A DNA stretch of 28,116 bases from PWHW01 sp964435025 (GCA_964435025.1 CAYSXL010000005.1:1-28116); one strand, 5' to 3'. Numbered from the stretch's first letter, positions 15,761 through 22,989 are shown. The notes: generated by a model from the letters alone, not told the origin. Translations and numbers: made by a program.

Positions 15761-15890
15761 AACCAAGAAACAAGAAAGCAAGAAACAAACAAATCTCAAA
15801 CTTCAATTGCTCAATGACCAAATAATTATTTGAAATTTATTAAATTGGTTATTGAATATTGTTTGTATCTTGTGTCTTGTGTCTTAGTTT
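15761..15890. repeat. imperfect inverted-repeat element between nusG and rplK
   Basis: The 165-bp gap between nusG and rplK (15749-15913) is filled by this element. The left arm (15763-15793, caagaaacaagaaagcaag...) pairs imperfectly with the right arm (15859-15886, ...atcttgtgtcttgtgtct). Between them is a 26-bp core (15829-15854, containing taaattggttattg), also found at 18663-18688 in inverse orientation and at 28079-28104. In the rplK mRNA it would form a long A/U-rich stem close to the start codon. I see no open frame in it other than an upstream extension of rplK. Confidence 0.75.
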
Positions 15891-15913
15891 CTATTTTCTA
15901 ATTTTTATTTTTC

Positions 15914-16462
15914 CTATATCTTTTTTATTTGCAAAGAATCAAGTTCTACGGAAGTGTCCCTGCCGAACATATTCACCAGGACTTTTACTTTTCCTTTTTC
16001 TTTATCTACTTCGGAAACCTTCCCATCAAAATCTTTGAACGGCCCGTCATTTATTTTAACCATATCCCCTTCCTCTACATTTATCTTAAACTGTGGAGCT
16101 TCCTGCTTTACTCTTTTCATGAGCACATCTACCTCCTCTTTTGTTAGTGGTACCGGAGTCGTTCCCGCTCCGACAAAACCACTCACGTTAGGAGTGTTAC
16201 GCACCACATACCAAGATTCATCGGTTACGATCATTTGTACAAGAACATAACCGGGATAAAGCTTTTCTTCAACTTCCTTCCTTTTTCCGTCTCTTATCTT
16301 AATCTTTTTCTCACGAGGAACAATAACTTCAAAAATTTTATCTTCCATTCCGAAAGATTCTATTCTCTGATTCAGGTTTTTTGCCACCGCTTCCTCATAC
16401 CCGGAATAAGTGTGAATGACATACCATCTTTTTTCGTTTGTAGTTTCTTGTTGCTTTGTCAT
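15914..16462 (-). CDS. nusG: transcription termination/antitermination factor NusG
   Basis: NusG binds RNA polymerase and links transcription to Rho and ribosomes. The 182-residue product shows the NGN domain (RWYVIHTYSGYEEAVAKNL, then YPGYVLVQMIVTDESWYVVRNTPNVSGFVG) and a C-terminal KOW domain (EGDMVKINDGPFKDFDGKVSEVDKEKGKVKVLVNMFGRDTSVELD). The start at 16462 is one base after the secE stop. The frame could be extended upstream, but that stretch overlaps secE in another frame and is not family-like. The order secE-nusG-rplK is the conserved bacterial one. Confidence 0.97.
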   Translation of the reverse strand: MTKQQETTNEKRWYVIHTYSGYEEAVAKNLNQRIESFGMEDKIFEVIVPREKKIKIRDGKRKEVEEKLYPGYVLVQMIVTDESWYVVRNTPNVSGFVGAGTTPVPLTKEEVDVLMKRVKQEAPQFKINVEEGDMVKINDGPFKDFDGKVSEVDKEKGKVKVLVNMFGRDTSVELDSLQIKKI

Positions 16463-16463
16463 A

Positions 16464-16643
16464 TTAGATAAATCTTTCGAGTACGTTTGTGACCAAATAA
16501 TCAATCCCTCCCAAATAAGCAGCCACAATAATAGAAGCAGCAAGAACCATAGCAGAATATTTAATCGTATCCTCTTTTTTCGGCCAAGCCACCTTTTTTA
16601 CTTCTTGTCTTACCTCCTTCAAAAACTGTTTTATTTTGTTCAT
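16464..16643 (-). CDS. secE: preprotein translocase subunit SecE
   Basis: This short gene encodes 59 residues on the minus strand, starting with MNKIKQFLKEVRQEVKKVAW. The amphipathic helix with EVRQEVKKVAWPKKEDT is the SecE signature. It is followed by one transmembrane segment (about 31-51, AMVLAASIIVAAYLGGIDYL) and a short tail LERFI. SecE is the clamp subunit of the SecYEG channel in the inner membrane. Its stop is separated from the nusG start by one base. The start is preceded by a weak AGGAC. It is too short for a large ORF list but is unambiguous by sequence and position. Confidence 0.96.
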   Translation of the reverse strand: MNKIKQFLKEVRQEVKKVAWPKKEDTIKYSAMVLAASIIVAAYLGGIDYLVTNVLERFI

Positions 16644-16676
16644 ATTGTCCTAATTTTTATCCAAAAACACCCTGCA

Positions 16677-16705
16677 ATTATATGGGAAAACCCCCTTTTT
16701 GTCAA
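16677..16705 (-). promoter_or_regulatory. consensus sigma70 promoter for secE-nusG-rplK
   Basis: On the minus strand TTGACA (16700-16705) and TATAAT (16677-16682) are both perfect and separated by exactly 17 bp. The start of transcription should be about 25-30 bp before the secE ATG. The -35 box begins one base after the gyrB stop codon, so gyrB and secE transcription may be linked or interfere. Confidence 0.85.
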
Positions 16706-18613
16706 TTAAATGTCCAAATTCCCTACCTCCTTGGCATGGGTTTTAATAAAGTTCTTACGGAGCACTACCTCTCTGCCCATGAGAGCATCAAACACTCTGT
16801 CCGCTTCTTTCGCATCTTCCACGGTAACTTGCATAAGCATCCTATTTTCCGGATTCATTGTTGTTTCCCAGAGTTGTTCAGGATTCATCTCACCAAGACC
16901 TTTATATCTTTGCACATCCACATTGCCGCTTTTCATGTCTTCTAAGATTTCCGCCTTGTCCTCTTCCATATAGGCGTACTCTACTCTCTTTCCCGCCTGT
17001 ATCTTGTAAAGCGGGGGTCTCGCGATATACAAATATCCTTTCTCTACAATAGGCTTAAAGTGGCGAAAGAAAAGTGTAAGAAGCAACGTTTTAATATGAT
17101 TCCCGTCAGAATCGGCATCACACATAATAATTACTCTCTGGTATCTTAGCTTTTCCATATCGAAATCTTCCGCAATCGATGTCCCCAGAGCAATAATAAG
17201 AGCTTTAACTTCTTTAGATTCCAAGATTTTATTCATCCTGTATCTCTCTACATTAAGTATTTTACCCTTTAAGGGAAGAATGGCTTGGAATCTCCTGTCT
17301 CTCGCCCCCTTACATGAACCTCCGGCTGACTCTCCCTCAACTATGTAGAGTTCCGATTCCTCGGGATTTTTAGACGAACAGTCGGCAAGCTTTCCCGGAA
17401 GAGAAAGACCCTCTAACGCCCCTTTACGAAGAACCGTTTCCCGAACCGCCCGTGCCGCTTTTCTCGCTTTTGACGAAAGAATACACTTGTTTATGATTGC
17501 TCGCGCATCTTGGGGATTCCTTTCGAAGAAATCAACGAGTTGCTCAGAAACTAACGTATCAGTCACAATACGCGCTTCCGCATTTCCAAGTTTTGCTTTC
17601 GTCTGTCCTTCAAACTGCGGATCCTTTATTTTCACGGAAACAACGCTGGTAAGTCCTTCTCTTATATCCTCCCCGCGCAAATTGTCGTCCGCTTCTTTTA
17701 AAAGTCCTTCCCTTTTTGCGTAATTATTTATTGTTTTTGTCATCGCAGCTCGGAAGCCGGTGAGGTGTGCTCCCCCCTCTTTCGTATTGATGTTGTTGGC
17801 AAAACTTTCTTCATAAATTTCATATTCTTGAGAATAGCGGAAAGCTGCCTCCACGATAATATCATCTTTCTTCTCCGTACAATAAAAAACATTCGCGTGA
17901 ATCGGCTCTATTCCTTTGGTCAGAAATTTTACATAAGATGATATACCCCCCTCAAAATAAAAAGAGTATCTCTTCTCTACCTCTCCTCTTTTGTCTATAA
18001 AATTAATTTTTATTCCTTTAGTGAGATAAGCTTGCTGACGTAAATGATCGATGATTTTTTTTGAATCGAAAGCAACTTCCTTGAAGATCTCCGGATCGGG
18101 TTGAAACATCATCGTTGTTCCCGTCTTGCTCGTCTTTCCCTCTTTCTTTAAATTTCCCGCAATTGCCCCTTTTTTGTACTCCTGAGAATATTCATACCCA
18201 TCTCGTGATATTTTCACTCTCATCCATTCAGAGAGCGCGCAAACTACTGATATCCCTACACCGTGAAGGCCACCCGAGACTTGGTATGCTTTGCTTCCGA
18301 ATTTTGCACCCGCATGAAGTGTAGTCATTACCGTTTCTACAGCGGGACGTCCCGTGTCTTTGTGTTTGTCAACGGGAATACCCCTTCCATCATCGCTAAC
18401 CTCTACCCTGTGGTCGGCATGTAAAATAACACTTCCTTCACTACCGTACCCACCCATAAATTCATCTATAAAATTATCCACACATTCCCAGATGAGGTGG
18501 TGAAGGCCGTCAAGATCCGTAGACCCGATATACATTCCCGGCCTTTTTCTGACAGGATCAAGTCCCTTTAGTACGCTAATATCCTTTGCATTGTATTCTG
18601 ATTTTTTGGCCAT
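16706..18613 (-). CDS. gyrB: DNA gyrase subunit B
   Basis: GyrB is the ATPase subunit of DNA gyrase, which introduces negative supercoils. The 635-residue product starts MAKKSEYNAKDISVLKGLDPVRKRPGMYIGST. The GHKL ATP site is seen in WECVDNFIDE (catalytic E43), SDDGRGIPV and GGLHGVGISVVCALS. The TOPRIM domain has VEGESAGGSCKGARDRRFQAILPLKGKILNVERYR and the metal motif DADSDGNHI; the C-terminus has RYKGLGEMNPEQLWETTMNPE. The frame is open 15 codons upstream, but they fall in the repeat and are rejected as coding. Compared with common GyrB (EVVDNxIDEAL, DADVDGAHI) several signature positions are substituted, but the catalytic ones remain. ParE cannot be excluded without gyrA context, but GyrB is more probable. 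Confidence 0.94.
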   Translation of the reverse strand: MAKKSEYNAKDISVLKGLDPVRKRPGMYIGSTDLDGLHHLIWECVDNFIDEFMGGYGSEGSVILHADHRVEVSDDGRGIPVDKHKDTGRPAVETVMTTLHAGAKFGSKAYQVSGGLHGVGISVVCALSEWMRVKISRDGYEYSQEYKKGAIAGNLKKEGKTSKTGTTMMFQPDPEIFKEVAFDSKKIIDHLRQQAYLTKGIKINFIDKRGEVEKRYSFYFEGGISSYVKFLTKGIEPIHANVFYCTEKKDDIIVEAAFRYSQEYEIYEESFANNINTKEGGAHLTGFRAAMTKTINNYAKREGLLKEADDNLRGEDIREGLTSVVSVKIKDPQFEGQTKAKLGNAEARIVTDTLVSEQLVDFFERNPQDARAIINKCILSSKARKAARAVRETVLRKGALEGLSLPGKLADCSSKNPEESELYIVEGESAGGSCKGARDRRFQAILPLKGKILNVERYRMNKILESKEVKALIIALGTSIAEDFDMEKLRYQRVIIMCDADSDGNHIKTLLLTLFFRHFKPIVEKGYLYIARPPLYKIQAGKRVEYAYMEEDKAEILEDMKSGNVDVQRYKGLGEMNPEQLWETTMNPENRMLMQVTVEDAKEADRVFDALMGREVVLRKNFIKTHAKEVGNLDI

Positions 18614-18616
18614 AAG

Positions 18617-18806
18617 TTTAGAAAATAACCAAGAAACAAGAAACCAAGAGACAAACAAGAAACAATAACCAATTTAACAAATTTCAAAAGGCTGTTTGGT
18701 TATTTTGTAATTGAAATTTGATATTTGTTTGTGTCTTGTGTCTTGATTAATTGTATCTTTTTCTGTGTGCCTTGTATCTTGTGTCTTGTATCTTGATTAA
18801 TTGTAT
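18617..18806. repeat. inverted-repeat element plus tandem duplication between pheT and gyrB
   Basis: The 203-bp gap (18614-18816) between pheT and gyrB is built of caagaaacaag and tcttgtgtcttg units. The left arm (18627-18662) and right arm (18721-18745) are complementary with some mismatches. The shared 26-bp core is at 18663-18688. A 26-bp segment (18731-18756, ending tcttgattaattgtat) recurs with one mismatch at 18781-18806, a 50-bp period, which marks a tandem duplication of the arm. It ends only a few bases before the gyrB ATG and so would form the gyrB leader. No protein-coding gene is seen. Confidence 0.75.
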
Positions 18807-18816
18807 ATTACTTTTA

Positions 18817-20823
18817 CTATTTTTTTCTTACTTTCCACCCCGAGACCTCGTCCAAAGCATTTATTATCTTCTCTTGTAATTTATTTATCGTCTCTGCTGA
18901 AAGTGTCTTTCCTTTATCTTGAAAATATAAACGGAAAGCAAAACTTTTCCTATTCTTCCCTAACTCTTCCCCCTCGTAAACATCAAAAAGTGTAAGCTCT
19001 TTTAGCGTTTTTCCTCCTTCTTTTCTTATTTTTTCGGCCACTTCTATGTACCGGGTTTCTCCGAAAACGAGAACGGAAAGGTCTCTTATTACTGAAGGAA
19101 ATCTCGCAATCGGCTCATAAGTTTTTGTTTCTTTATAAAATTCAAGAAGCCTTTCGAAATCGAAATCAGCGATTACAGCCTTGCTTTTTATCTTCAGCTT
19201 ATTCCTTGTTTTTTCCGATATCTCCCCGAAATTTCCTATCACTTCTCCGTTTAAACTCACAGTTGCCGAGCGTAAACCATCAAAAATATCTTCTTTTTCA
19301 TAAGATGAATACGAAATATCACCTACAAAGAGATTGCTTAAGAAAACATTAATTTTCCCTTTTAAGCTGTAAAAATCATCGCTCGAAGATATTATTCCCA
19401 ATTTTTTTTCTTCTTTAGCGGAATTATTCGAGCTCTTGTAGAAAATCTTCCCTATTTCAAATATCATTACTTCCTCAAAAGTTTTTTCATTTTCTTTCAG
19501 ATTTCTTAAGAGTTCCGGTAAAAGTGACGGTCTCAGATATTTAAACTCCAAGCTGACCGGCTTTTCCACTTCCAGAAGGTTGTCTTTTTGATAAAAAGAA
19601 GCCCCGGTCTCGTTTATGAAAGAGTAATTGTAGCTCTCCGAAAATCCGAATCCTTGCCACATATTTTTGCAAAGATCCTCTATATTCTCTTCTTCCTTTT
19701 CTTGAGATACAACAATTGATTCTTTGGGCTGGCAGGGCTCAATATTCTCGTACCCGTAAATTCTTCCTATTTCCTCAACAACATCTTCCTTTCTCTCTAC
19801 ATCCTTGCGAAAAAAGGGAATTTTTACCGAAAAAGAAGATTCATTACGTTGTACTTTAAATTCCAACGCTCTCAATATTTTTTCCATCTTTTTTAAAGGA
19901 ACTTCTGTTCCGAGAATATTTCTTACCTCTTCCGCATCGAAAGTTATTTCCCTCTCCTTTTCTTCTTCAAAGGATTGGTCTATCCTTCCTTTCATCGCCC
20001 TTCCTCCCGCTATTTTGGTAATTAGAGAGACAACCCTGTCGCTGGCGATTTTTGCGAATTCAAGAGGAACTCCGTGTTCAAACCGTAAGGATGCATCGGT
20101 CCTTATTCCAATGTCTCTCGAACCCCTCCTTATTACCTTCGGATCAAAGTTCGCTGCCTCCAAGTATATGGTTTTTGTATTCTCATCAACTTCGGGAACA
20201 ATTCCTCCTTTTATTCCCGCAACACCTATTGCGGATTGCTTATCAGAAATAACCAGTACACTTTCATTAAGCTCAAGTCTTTTTTCTTCCAAAGTAACTA
20301 TTTTCTCTCTCTTTCTTGCATAACGGACGCTTATCTTTTCTCCTTCTATTTTCTCCGCATCAAAAGCGTGGAGCGGTTGTCCGGTTTCAAGCATTACATA
20401 ATTAACAATGTCCACAACATTGTTTATCGGCTTTAAGCCACAAGTTCGAAGTCTGTTTTGGATATATGCCGGAGATTTCTTTACATTTAATCCTTCAACT
20501 CCCGAAAGCACATAACGAGAGCAAGCATTCCTTACGTTAACACTTATTTGATCTTCTATCTCCGTCTTTCCGCTTTTTATATCTGTGTTCGGCCACTCAT
20601 ACTTCATTCCGGTTATGGCGGAGATTTCTCGCGCAACTCCCATGTGAGAAAGACAATCTCCCGCTCTGCTTGAAAGAATATCTATATCCAAAACATAGTC
20701 CTTCCCTACCTTTTTTACCTCTTCAACTTCAAAAAAGTGCATCATCAGCAAGCTTGCCAACTCTTCGGGGGTAGGAAGTTTTTCTTTAAAAAATGACTGT
20801 AAAAAATTATAAGAAAATTTCAT
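18817..20823 (-). CDS. pheT: phenylalanyl-tRNA synthetase beta subunit, short form
   Basis: PheT forms the alpha2-beta2 PheRS with PheS and carries the editing site. The 668-residue product begins MKFSYNFLQSFF and has FEVEEVKK, then passes straight to ILSSRAGDCLSHMGVAREISAITG. The roughly 110-residue OB-fold (EMAP-like) tRNA-binding domain present at that point in the ~790-residue E. coli-type protein is missing. The B3/B4 editing region (RTCGLKPINNVVDIVNYVMLETGQPLHAFDAEKI, GIKGG) and B5 (EVRNILG) are present. The C-terminal anticodon-binding FDX-ACB domain is also there (PSVIRDLSVLVF, KSFAFRLYFQDKGKTLSAETIN). It lies 25 bp downstream of pheS. No Shine-Dalgarno sequence is visible. Confidence 0.96.
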   Translation of the reverse strand: MKFSYNFLQSFFKEKLPTPEELASLLMMHFFEVEEVKKVGKDYVLDIDILSSRAGDCLSHMGVAREISAITGMKYEWPNTDIKSGKTEIEDQISVNVRNACSRYVLSGVEGLNVKKSPAYIQNRLRTCGLKPINNVVDIVNYVMLETGQPLHAFDAEKIEGEKISVRYARKREKIVTLEEKRLELNESVLVISDKQSAIGVAGIKGGIVPEVDENTKTIYLEAANFDPKVIRRGSRDIGIRTDASLRFEHGVPLEFAKIASDRVVSLITKIAGGRAMKGRIDQSFEEEKEREITFDAEEVRNILGTEVPLKKMEKILRALEFKVQRNESSFSVKIPFFRKDVERKEDVVEEIGRIYGYENIEPCQPKESIVVSQEKEEENIEDLCKNMWQGFGFSESYNYSFINETGASFYQKDNLLEVEKPVSLEFKYLRPSLLPELLRNLKENEKTFEEVMIFEIGKIFYKSSNNSAKEEKKLGIISSSDDFYSLKGKINVFLSNLFVGDISYSSYEKEDIFDGLRSATVSLNGEVIGNFGEISEKTRNKLKIKSKAVIADFDFERLLEFYKETKTYEPIARFPSVIRDLSVLVFGETRYIEVAEKIRKEGGKTLKELTLFDVYEGEELGKNRKSFAFRLYFQDKGKTLSAETINKLQEKIINALDEVSGWKVRKK

Positions 20824-20848
20824 GCTTATCTAAATATTTATCGAAAAG

Positions 20849-21871
20849 CTAAAACTGCTTTAAAAATCTCAAATCCCCGCTATAAAACAGGCGAGCATCA
20901 TCTATTTTGCGCTCTATTGCCGCAATCCTGTCCACGCCCATTCCGAAAGCAAATCCACTAAATTCAGTAGGGTCTATTTTTGCGTTTTCCAAAACCCGGG
21001 GGTGGACCATCCCCGCTCCCATTATTTCCGTCCATCCCGTTTGATCACATACGGAACATCCTTTTTTTTCACAAATGGAACAGCTTACGTCAGTCTCAAA
21101 AGATGGTTCCGTAAAAGGGAAATAAGAAGGACGAAGCCGAATTTCAACATTGCCTTCAAAGAGTTGGCGGAAAAAAGACCCCATTACCGCTTTGAAGTTT
21201 GCCACCGACACATCCTTTCCCACCATAAGCCCTTCTATTTGATAGAAATTTATTTCATGGGAGCTGTCCGTAGCTTCATTTCTGAAAACTCTTCCGGGAA
21301 CAATGATTCTTAAAGGAGGCCCGTTTTTTTCCATATAACGAGCTTGCACAGGCGAGGTGTGAGTACGCATAAGAAGCTTTTCCTTCGAAGAAAGTTTTTC
21401 CCTATCTTCCTGTTTAATAAAGAAGGTATCTTGCATCTCTCTCACGGGATGATCTTCTTTAAAATTCAGCGCATCAAAGTTATACCACTCATTCTCCATT
21501 TCCGGTCCGTCAGCAACAACAAAGCCCATTCTGGTAAAAATCTTTTCACACCTTTTTTGAAGCTTTGTGAGAGGATGAATACTGCCCAGCCTCGGTTCTT
21601 TCCCCGGAAGAGTGACATCAAGTTTACTCTGTTCTTGGGTTTCTTTTTTCTCGCTTTCTTTTTGGCTCAATATAAAATGTTTGAATTCATTCGCGGCTTT
21701 TCCTACCTCCGCTTTGCTCTCTCCCGAAAGGTTTTTAAGTGAAGCAAAAACAGAAGAGAGCTCTTCCTCCATGTATTTTTTACAAACTTTCTTTCTTTCT
21801 TTAGAAGTTTCCGTACTCTCGAATTCTTTTAAGAATTTTTTCTTTATTTTCTCTATATCTTCCTTTTGCAT
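20849..21871 (-). CDS. pheS: phenylalanyl-tRNA synthetase alpha subunit
   Basis: PheS holds the class II catalytic site that charges tRNA-Phe. The 340-residue product has an N-terminal coiled-coil tRNA-binding arm, then HPLTKLQKRCEKIFTRMGFVVADGPEMENEWYNFDALNFKEDHPVREMQDTFF. Motif 2 lies near IIVPGRVFRNEATDSSHEINFYQIEGLMVGKDVS. A four-cysteine cluster (SCSICEKKGCSVCDQTGW) suggests zinc; similar clusters occur in many other PheS proteins. Motif 3 is GFAFGMGVDRIAAIE. It is the first gene of the pheST operon. A promoter (21878-21906) lies so close to the ATG that the mRNA may be leaderless. Confidence 0.97.
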   Translation of the reverse strand: MQKEDIEKIKKKFLKEFESTETSKERKKVCKKYMEEELSSVFASLKNLSGESKAEVGKAANEFKHFILSQKESEKKETQEQSKLDVTLPGKEPRLGSIHPLTKLQKRCEKIFTRMGFVVADGPEMENEWYNFDALNFKEDHPVREMQDTFFIKQEDREKLSSKEKLLMRTHTSPVQARYMEKNGPPLRIIVPGRVFRNEATDSSHEINFYQIEGLMVGKDVSVANFKAVMGSFFRQLFEGNVEIRLRPSYFPFTEPSFETDVSCSICEKKGCSVCDQTGWTEIMGAGMVHPRVLENAKIDPTEFSGFAFGMGVDRIAAIERKIDDARLFYSGDLRFLKQF

Positions 21872-21877
21872 AGCCTA

Positions 21878-21906
21878 ATTTTACCCTAATTTAGCAAGAA
21901 AATCAA
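21878..21906 (-). promoter_or_regulatory. promoter of pheST, probably leaderless
   Basis: On the minus strand TTGATT (21901-21906), a 17-bp spacer and TAAAAT (21878-21883) form a good sigma70-type promoter. Only six bases separate the -10 box from the pheS ATG at 21871, so the expected transcription start falls on or next to the start codon. No Shine-Dalgarno sequence could fit. The call rests on motif spacing only. Confidence 0.5.
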
Positions 21907-21985
21907 ACGGGAAAAATCCCCAAGATTATCGAATTTATCGGTATTTTGACTCTTCTTTTCGAAAGCGGAAAGCTGCTTTTATATA

Positions 21986-22015
21986 TAAAAAAACAGGCAA
22001 CTGCCTGTATTTTTA
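21986..22015 (-). terminator. intrinsic terminator of the tRNA cluster
   Basis: Read on the minus strand, ACAGGCA and TGCCTGT form a 7-bp stem with a 2-nt loop (or 6 bp with 4 nt), followed by seven T. It begins within about 10 bases of the tRNA-Asp 3' end and should end the tRNA transcript. The opposite strand also has a short T run, so it may work both ways. Confidence 0.85.
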
Positions 22016-22021
22016 AATGGG

Positions 22022-22095
22022 CGGGGACGACCGGACTCGAACCGGCAGCCTCCACTGTGACAGAGTGGCGATCTAACCAATTGATCTACGCCCCC
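22022..22095 (-). tRNA. tRNA-Asp (anticodon GTC)
   Basis: The 74-nt gene folds as a canonical cloverleaf: acceptor GGGGGCG pairs with CGTCCCC (one G-T), the D stem is GATC/GATC, the anticodon stem CCACT/AGTGG holds loop CTGTCAC (anticodon GTC), and the T stem GCCGG/CCGGT encloses TTCGAGT. The discriminator is G73, the main identity base of tRNA-Asp. CCA is not encoded (the DNA reads CCC after G73). It is the last of three tRNAs in the cluster. Confidence 0.95.
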
Positions 22096-22152
22096 ATAAA
22101 GATAAGTCTTAAATTGTACACCGGTGCCTCCCCCACTCCCTGTCCACACTTG

Positions 22153-22226
22153 TGCCAGGGGTGGGGATCGAACCCACGACCTCGGGCTTATGAGTCCCAC
22201 GCTCTGACCATCTGAGCTACCCTGGC
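22153..22226 (-). tRNA. tRNA with CAT anticodon (elongator Met, or Ile2)
   Basis: The 74-nt gene has acceptor GCCAGGG/CCCTGGC, D stem GCTC/GAGC, T stem GTGGG/CCCAC with loop TTCGATC, and discriminator A73. The anticodon loop CTCATAA gives CAT. The anticodon stem TGGGA/GCCCG has an A31-G39 mismatch. It lacks initiator features (a normal G1-C72 pair, no GGG/CCC stem adjacent to the loop), so it is an elongator. CAT could be Met or, if TilS makes lysidine at C34, Ile for AUA; sequence alone does not decide. No CCA is encoded. Confidence 0.85.
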
Positions 22227-22238
22227 AGAGAAACTTTG

Positions 22239-22309
22239 TTGCGGGGCTAGGATTCGAACCTAGAACTCAGGGTTATGGGCCCTAAATGATACCGTTTCAC
22301 CACCCCGCT
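22239..22309 (-). tRNA. initiator tRNA-fMet (CAT), with C33 and A1-A72
   Basis: The 71-nt gene runs AGCGGGGTGGTGAAACGG... to ...CCCCGCA with A73. Acceptor pairs 2-7 are perfect, but position 1 is A opposite A72: the unpaired 1-72 end is the bacterial initiator mark (C1-A72 in E. coli). The anticodon stem TAGGG/CCCTG gives the three G-C pairs next to the loop that also mark initiators. GCGGGGTGG and CCCCGCAAC match E. coli tRNA-fMet. The loop is CCCATAA, so the anticodon is CAT but position 33 is C instead of T. The D stem has T11-A24 rather than A11-U24; the D loop (7 nt) and variable loop (4 nt) are short. CCA is not encoded. Confidence 0.85.
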
Positions 22310-22331
22310 GTCTATTTTTGACTACTCGCCC

Positions 22332-22359
22332 ATTCTAATACATTACAAAAAAATGTCAA
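22332..22359 (-). promoter_or_regulatory. promoter of the tRNA cluster
   Basis: On the minus strand TTGACA (22354-22359) is perfect and TAGAAT (22332-22337) has one mismatch, with a 16-bp spacer. The 5' end of tRNA-fMet is 23 bp downstream of the -10 box, giving a short leader. The remaining upstream DNA to 22452 shows no gene. Confidence 0.7.
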
Positions 22360-22452
22360 ATTAACCCCTCTTCCCCCCTCCTTTATCTTGCTTTTCTCTC
22401 AAAAGCTCAACTCATAGGGGAAAATATCCGTCATTTTTATTGAAGGAGAGAG

Positions 22453-22989
22453 TTAAAAAATTTGCAAATCCTTAAATACTTCTTCGTATGTAGAGATAAG
22501 TTTCGTCGCTTCCTCCTTGGAAACGTTTTTATTAGGGTCGTAAACCATATCTCTTCTTTCTTTGTGGGCACTCCTAACATCTTCAATGTTGGGAATAATT
22601 TCTTTAGTCAATCCGGATAATTTTTCTAAAAGAGTTTCCCCTTCATAACCAAGTTGCGATAAAACATCATTGATTAAATCGTCCGCTTCAATTACCGCAA
22701 GCTTTCTTTCCGATTCATCTTCATCTTTTGCTTGCCTTAAAATCTCATTCCAATCTTTATCTATTTTTATCTCTTGATAGGGTTTTCTTTTCCAGCTTTC
22801 CGTATGTTTCTCCCGAAACCTAAATTGAAGATAAGGACTCTTTGTAACTAAAAAAATAATCATACCCACCATAAGAACGGAAACGGTTATGAAAATTATT
22901 CTCAGAACACTGAAAATATAGGCGAAGGTAGGAGAAACAGCTTCGGGATTTAAAAAATATTCGTATATTTTTTCAATTATTTCTTCCAT
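22453..22989 (-). CDS. membrane-anchored protein of unknown function
   Basis: I cannot name a family. The 178-residue protein has one hydrophobic segment near the N-terminus (about 23-49, FAYIFSVLRIIFITVSVLMVGMIIFLV), a basic stretch just after it, and a mostly helical cytoplasmic domain (about 75-178). That domain reads ERKLAVIEADDLINDVLSQLGYEGETLLEKL, then DVRSAHKERRDMVYDP and ATKLISTYEEVFKDLQIF. This helical layout recalls HEPN-like or similar small helical folds, but the R-x4-6-H motif of active HEPN nucleases is absent (RRDMVYD). It overlaps gatA by 13 bp and closes the rseP-proS-mreB-gatCA operon, so it is expressed with envelope and translation genes. Confidence 0.85.
   Translation of the reverse strand: MEEIIEKIYEYFLNPEAVSPTFAYIFSVLRIIFITVSVLMVGMIIFLVTKSPYLQFRFREKHTESWKRKPYQEIKIDKDWNEILRQAKDEDESERKLAVIEADDLINDVLSQLGYEGETLLEKLSGLTKEIIPNIEDVRSAHKERRDMVYDPNKNVSKEEATKLISTYEEVFKDLQIF

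Noticed and set aside
15749..15799. Seventeen-codon N-terminal extension of rplK
   Set aside because: These codons fall in the dispersed repeat and give a hydrophobic peptide that L11 lacks; MAKKVKAVVK at 15748 is the family start.
16463..16543. N-terminal extension of nusG
   Set aside because: It overlaps secE in another frame and is not NusG-like; the start one base after the secE stop is correct.
18614..18658. N-terminal extension of gyrB
   Set aside because: It is repeat-derived, hydrophobic and unlike GyrB; MAKKSEYNAKDISVL at 18613 is the start.
18617..18806. CRISPR array
   Set aside because: The repeats are imperfect, short and without regular unique spacers, no cas gene is nearby, and the units form inverted arms.
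22360..22452. Terminator hairpin after the 178-residue membrane protein
   Set aside because: A gctttt/aaaagc stem can be drawn on the minus strand but no T run follows, so support is too weak.
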